Shown one piece after another: positions 14,559 to 15,824 of a DNA stretch of 15,824 bases (its first letter is position 1; each line of letters opens with the position of its first letter). Where the stretch lies: contig CAZBXB010000013.1 in NCBI GenBank assembly GCA_964496075.1, positions 1 to 15,824 on the forward strand. Reading direction: 5' to 3'. The notes under the pieces are model-generated. The model was not told where the DNA came from. It searched no databases and saw only the letters and a program-made list of their open reading frames with translations. A program made the position numbers and the translations under genes. This DNA is from UBA1372 sp964496075 (lineage in GTDB: Bacteria; Patescibacteriota; Microgenomatia; UBA12405).

Positions 14559-15824
14559 ACAAAATCTACCAATTATTGCCATACTTCTTGTGGCCTTTGT
14601 ACTAAGAGCCTATCACATAGCTCAAACTCCGGCTCTAAACTCAGATGAGGCTGCCATTGGATACAATGTCTATTCTCTAATAAAAACCGGTCTGGACGAA
14701 CATGGTGAACCTTTCCCTCTCCACTTCACCTCCTTTGGAGATTACAAACCCGGTGGTTATTTTTACTTAACCCTCCCATTTGTATATTTATTTGGCTTAA
14801 ACGCCTTGTCTGTCAGATTGCCAAATCTCATTTTATCTATACTAACAATTTTATATCTTTTCAAATTAGTAAGATTATTAACTAAATCAAATAAACTTGC
14901 CCTATTATCAGCCACTTTACTTGCCATCTCACCTTGGCATATTCATTTTAGTCGTGGTGGCTGGGAATCATCTACCGCCCTAAGTTTTATTGTTATGGGC
15001 ATTTTTTATTTCTACCAAGCCATCCAAACATCAAAAATAAAACTATTCTATCTGTTACTTTTTACATGTCTATTTTCGGCTTCTCTTTACACTTATCATT
15101 CAACTAGGTTAATTGCCCCACTTTTGGCTCTTTTTTTAATCATACAAAACTACAAACAACTCTTTGCCCCCAAAAACATCAAAAAACTTATTCTGATTTG
15201 TATTTTTGGTGTACTGGTTTCAACTCCGGTAGTTTTTTCATTTTTAAAAAGTGGAGGCAGTGCTCGTTTTGGTGGTGTTGGTCTGTTGGCTGATCAAGGG
15301 CCGATCTGGCGGGCCAATGAGCTTATTAATCAACATGGTAACGTCAAATTAATCAATAGAGTCATGCATAACAAAAGAGTTTTATATCTTCTTTCCTGGA
15401 TGGAAAAATATCTGTCTCATTTTGATCTTAATTTTTTATTTATCAACGGCGACGAAGTACCCAGATCAAAAACACCTTTCATGGGCCAATTACATTTAAT
15501 CGAACTGCCATTTCTAATTTTTGGAGTCATTAGCCTCTTCAAATCAAAAAACAAAAAATTTAAACAATTAATATTTGTTTGGATATTAATCGCACCCATT
15601 GCTTCTTCACTTACCTTTCAAGCTCCCTCGGCTCTGCGTGCACTATCTATGGTCATACCCATAACAATCATTGTCGCTTATGGGCTATATCAACTTATCG
15701 GCAAAATTACTCTAACTACTAATTACTATTTACTAATTACAACCTACTTATTACTAATTATTGCTTACTCATATTTCATAGCTTACTATCTGAACTCTTA
15801 TTTTACTCTCTATCCCAAAGTTCA
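14539..15824 (+). CDS. GT-C membrane glycosyltransferase (GT39/ArnT-like), 3' end beyond window
   Basis: The frame opens at ATG 14539 (MLIQKIKQNL) inside the previous gene and stays open for 428 codons to the window end, so the C-terminal domain is missing. Residues 33-50 read LNSDEAAIGYNVYSLIKT with Asp36-Glu37, then GLDEHGEPFPLHF, SFGDYKPGGYFYL (65-77, Lys70), LSVRLPNLIL, and AISPWHIHFSRGGWESS (129-145). VMHNKRVLYLLSWMEKYL and FINGDEVPRSKTPFMGQLHL form the middle loop. IAPIASSLTFQAPSALRALS has the late Arg. Except for the missing end it is as close to the consensus as its upstream neighbour and probably arose by tandem duplication. The coding strand for a late helix contains a degenerate seven-base repeat. 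No Shine-Dalgarno sequence is present; translation is probably coupled. Confidence 0.9.
   Translation, partial: MLIQKIKQNLPIIAILLVAFVLRAYHIAQTPALNSDEAAIGYNVYSLIKTGLDEHGEPFPLHFTSFGDYKPGGYFYLTLPFVYLFGLNALSVRLPNLILSILTILYLFKLVRLLTKSNKLALLSATLLAISPWHIHFSRGGWESSTALSFIVMGIFYFYQAIQTSKIKLFYLLLFTCLFSASLYTYHSTRLIAPLLALFLIIQNYKQLFAPKNIKKLILICIFGVLVSTPVVFSFLKSGGSARFGGVGLLADQGPIWRANELINQHGNVKLINRVMHNKRVLYLLSWMEKYLSHFDLNFLFINGDEVPRSKTPFMGQLHLIELPFLIFGVISLFKSKNKKFKQLIFVWILIAPIASSLTFQAPSALRALSMVIPITIIVAYGLYQLIGKITLTTNYYLLITTYLLLIIAYSYFIAYYLNSYFTLYPKV
15711..15773 (+). repeat. Degenerate heptamer array (consensus ACTAATT) inside a coding helix
   Basis: From 15711 the sequence divides into seven-base units: TCTAACT, ACTAATT, ACTATTT, ACTAATT, ACAACCT, ACTTATT, ACTAATT, ATTGCTT, ACTCATA. 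Three units are identical. Because three heptamers equal seven codons, the protein shows a seven-residue period (YYLLITT then YLLLIIA) within a predicted membrane helix. This may be slippage-derived DNA captured in a hydrophobic segment. Confidence 0.55.

Noticed and set aside
15417..15599. Minus-strand open frame of 60 codons
   Set aside because: It is antisense to the partial GT-C gene at the right edge, which has clear motifs on both sides of this stretch.
1..15824. CRISPR arrays, tRNA or rRNA genes, insertion sequences, phage genes
   Set aside because: No regularly spaced direct repeats, cloverleaf-like stretches, transposase or phage-type proteins were seen; nearly every base is covered by glycosyltransferase-type genes.

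Overview
The window is an AT-rich, almost gap-free stretch of bacterial DNA made up nearly entirely of integral-membrane glycosyltransferases. Only two spaces lie between genes: 90 bases (4417-4506) and 29 bases (6292-6320). Gene ends overlap elsewhere, most often as ATGA. Several genes end in TGA at such overlaps, so TGA is a stop and genetic code 11 fits; this argues against TGA-recoding lineages such as Gracilibacteria, Absconditabacteria or mollicutes. Low GC, tight packing, lack of Shine-Dalgarno sequences and many GT-C paralogues in a row resemble Candidate Phyla Radiation (Patescibacteria) genomes, especially Microgenomates. That assignment is an inference; no taxonomic marker gene is present.

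Layout. (1) 2-652, + strand: 3' part of a soluble GT2 (rhamnosyltransferase-like) enzyme, cut by the window edge. (2) 630-6291, - strand, listed in transcription order: a GT87-like polytopic enzyme with an added extracytoplasmic domain (6291-4507), a 90-base gap, then a coupled trio: GT39/ArnT-like enzyme (4416-2755), a 179-residue protein that looks like a free-standing second half of a GT-C enzyme (2758-2219), and another GT39/ArnT-like enzyme (2222-630). The last gene converges on the GT2 gene and overlaps it by 23 bases. (3) 6321-15824, + strand: six overlapping genes. Five are GT39/ArnT-like (6321-8015, 8012-9727, 11345-12946, 12939-14558, 14539 to the window end) and one is a different polytopic protein of the PTPS-related/YfhO-like type (9708-11348). 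The two arms diverge from a 29-base spacer.

Function. GT-C enzymes take sugars from polyprenyl-phosphate carriers and add them, on the outer face of the membrane, to lipid, glycan or protein acceptors. The GT2 enzyme would act in the cytoplasm on a nucleotide-sugar. Together the genes look like a locus for building and decorating a surface glycan or glycoprotein coat, one enzyme per linkage. Donors and acceptors cannot be read from sequence. The seven full-core GT39-like proteins all keep the Asp-Glu pair after the first membrane helix but differ at the following basic position and in their C-terminal extracytoplasmic domains, which suggests duplication followed by specialisation.

The + strand as shown is C-rich over G in sampled lines on both sides of the divergent junction, so the skew follows the DNA strand rather than gene direction. 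No tRNA, rRNA, CRISPR array, insertion sequence or clear intrinsic terminator was seen.
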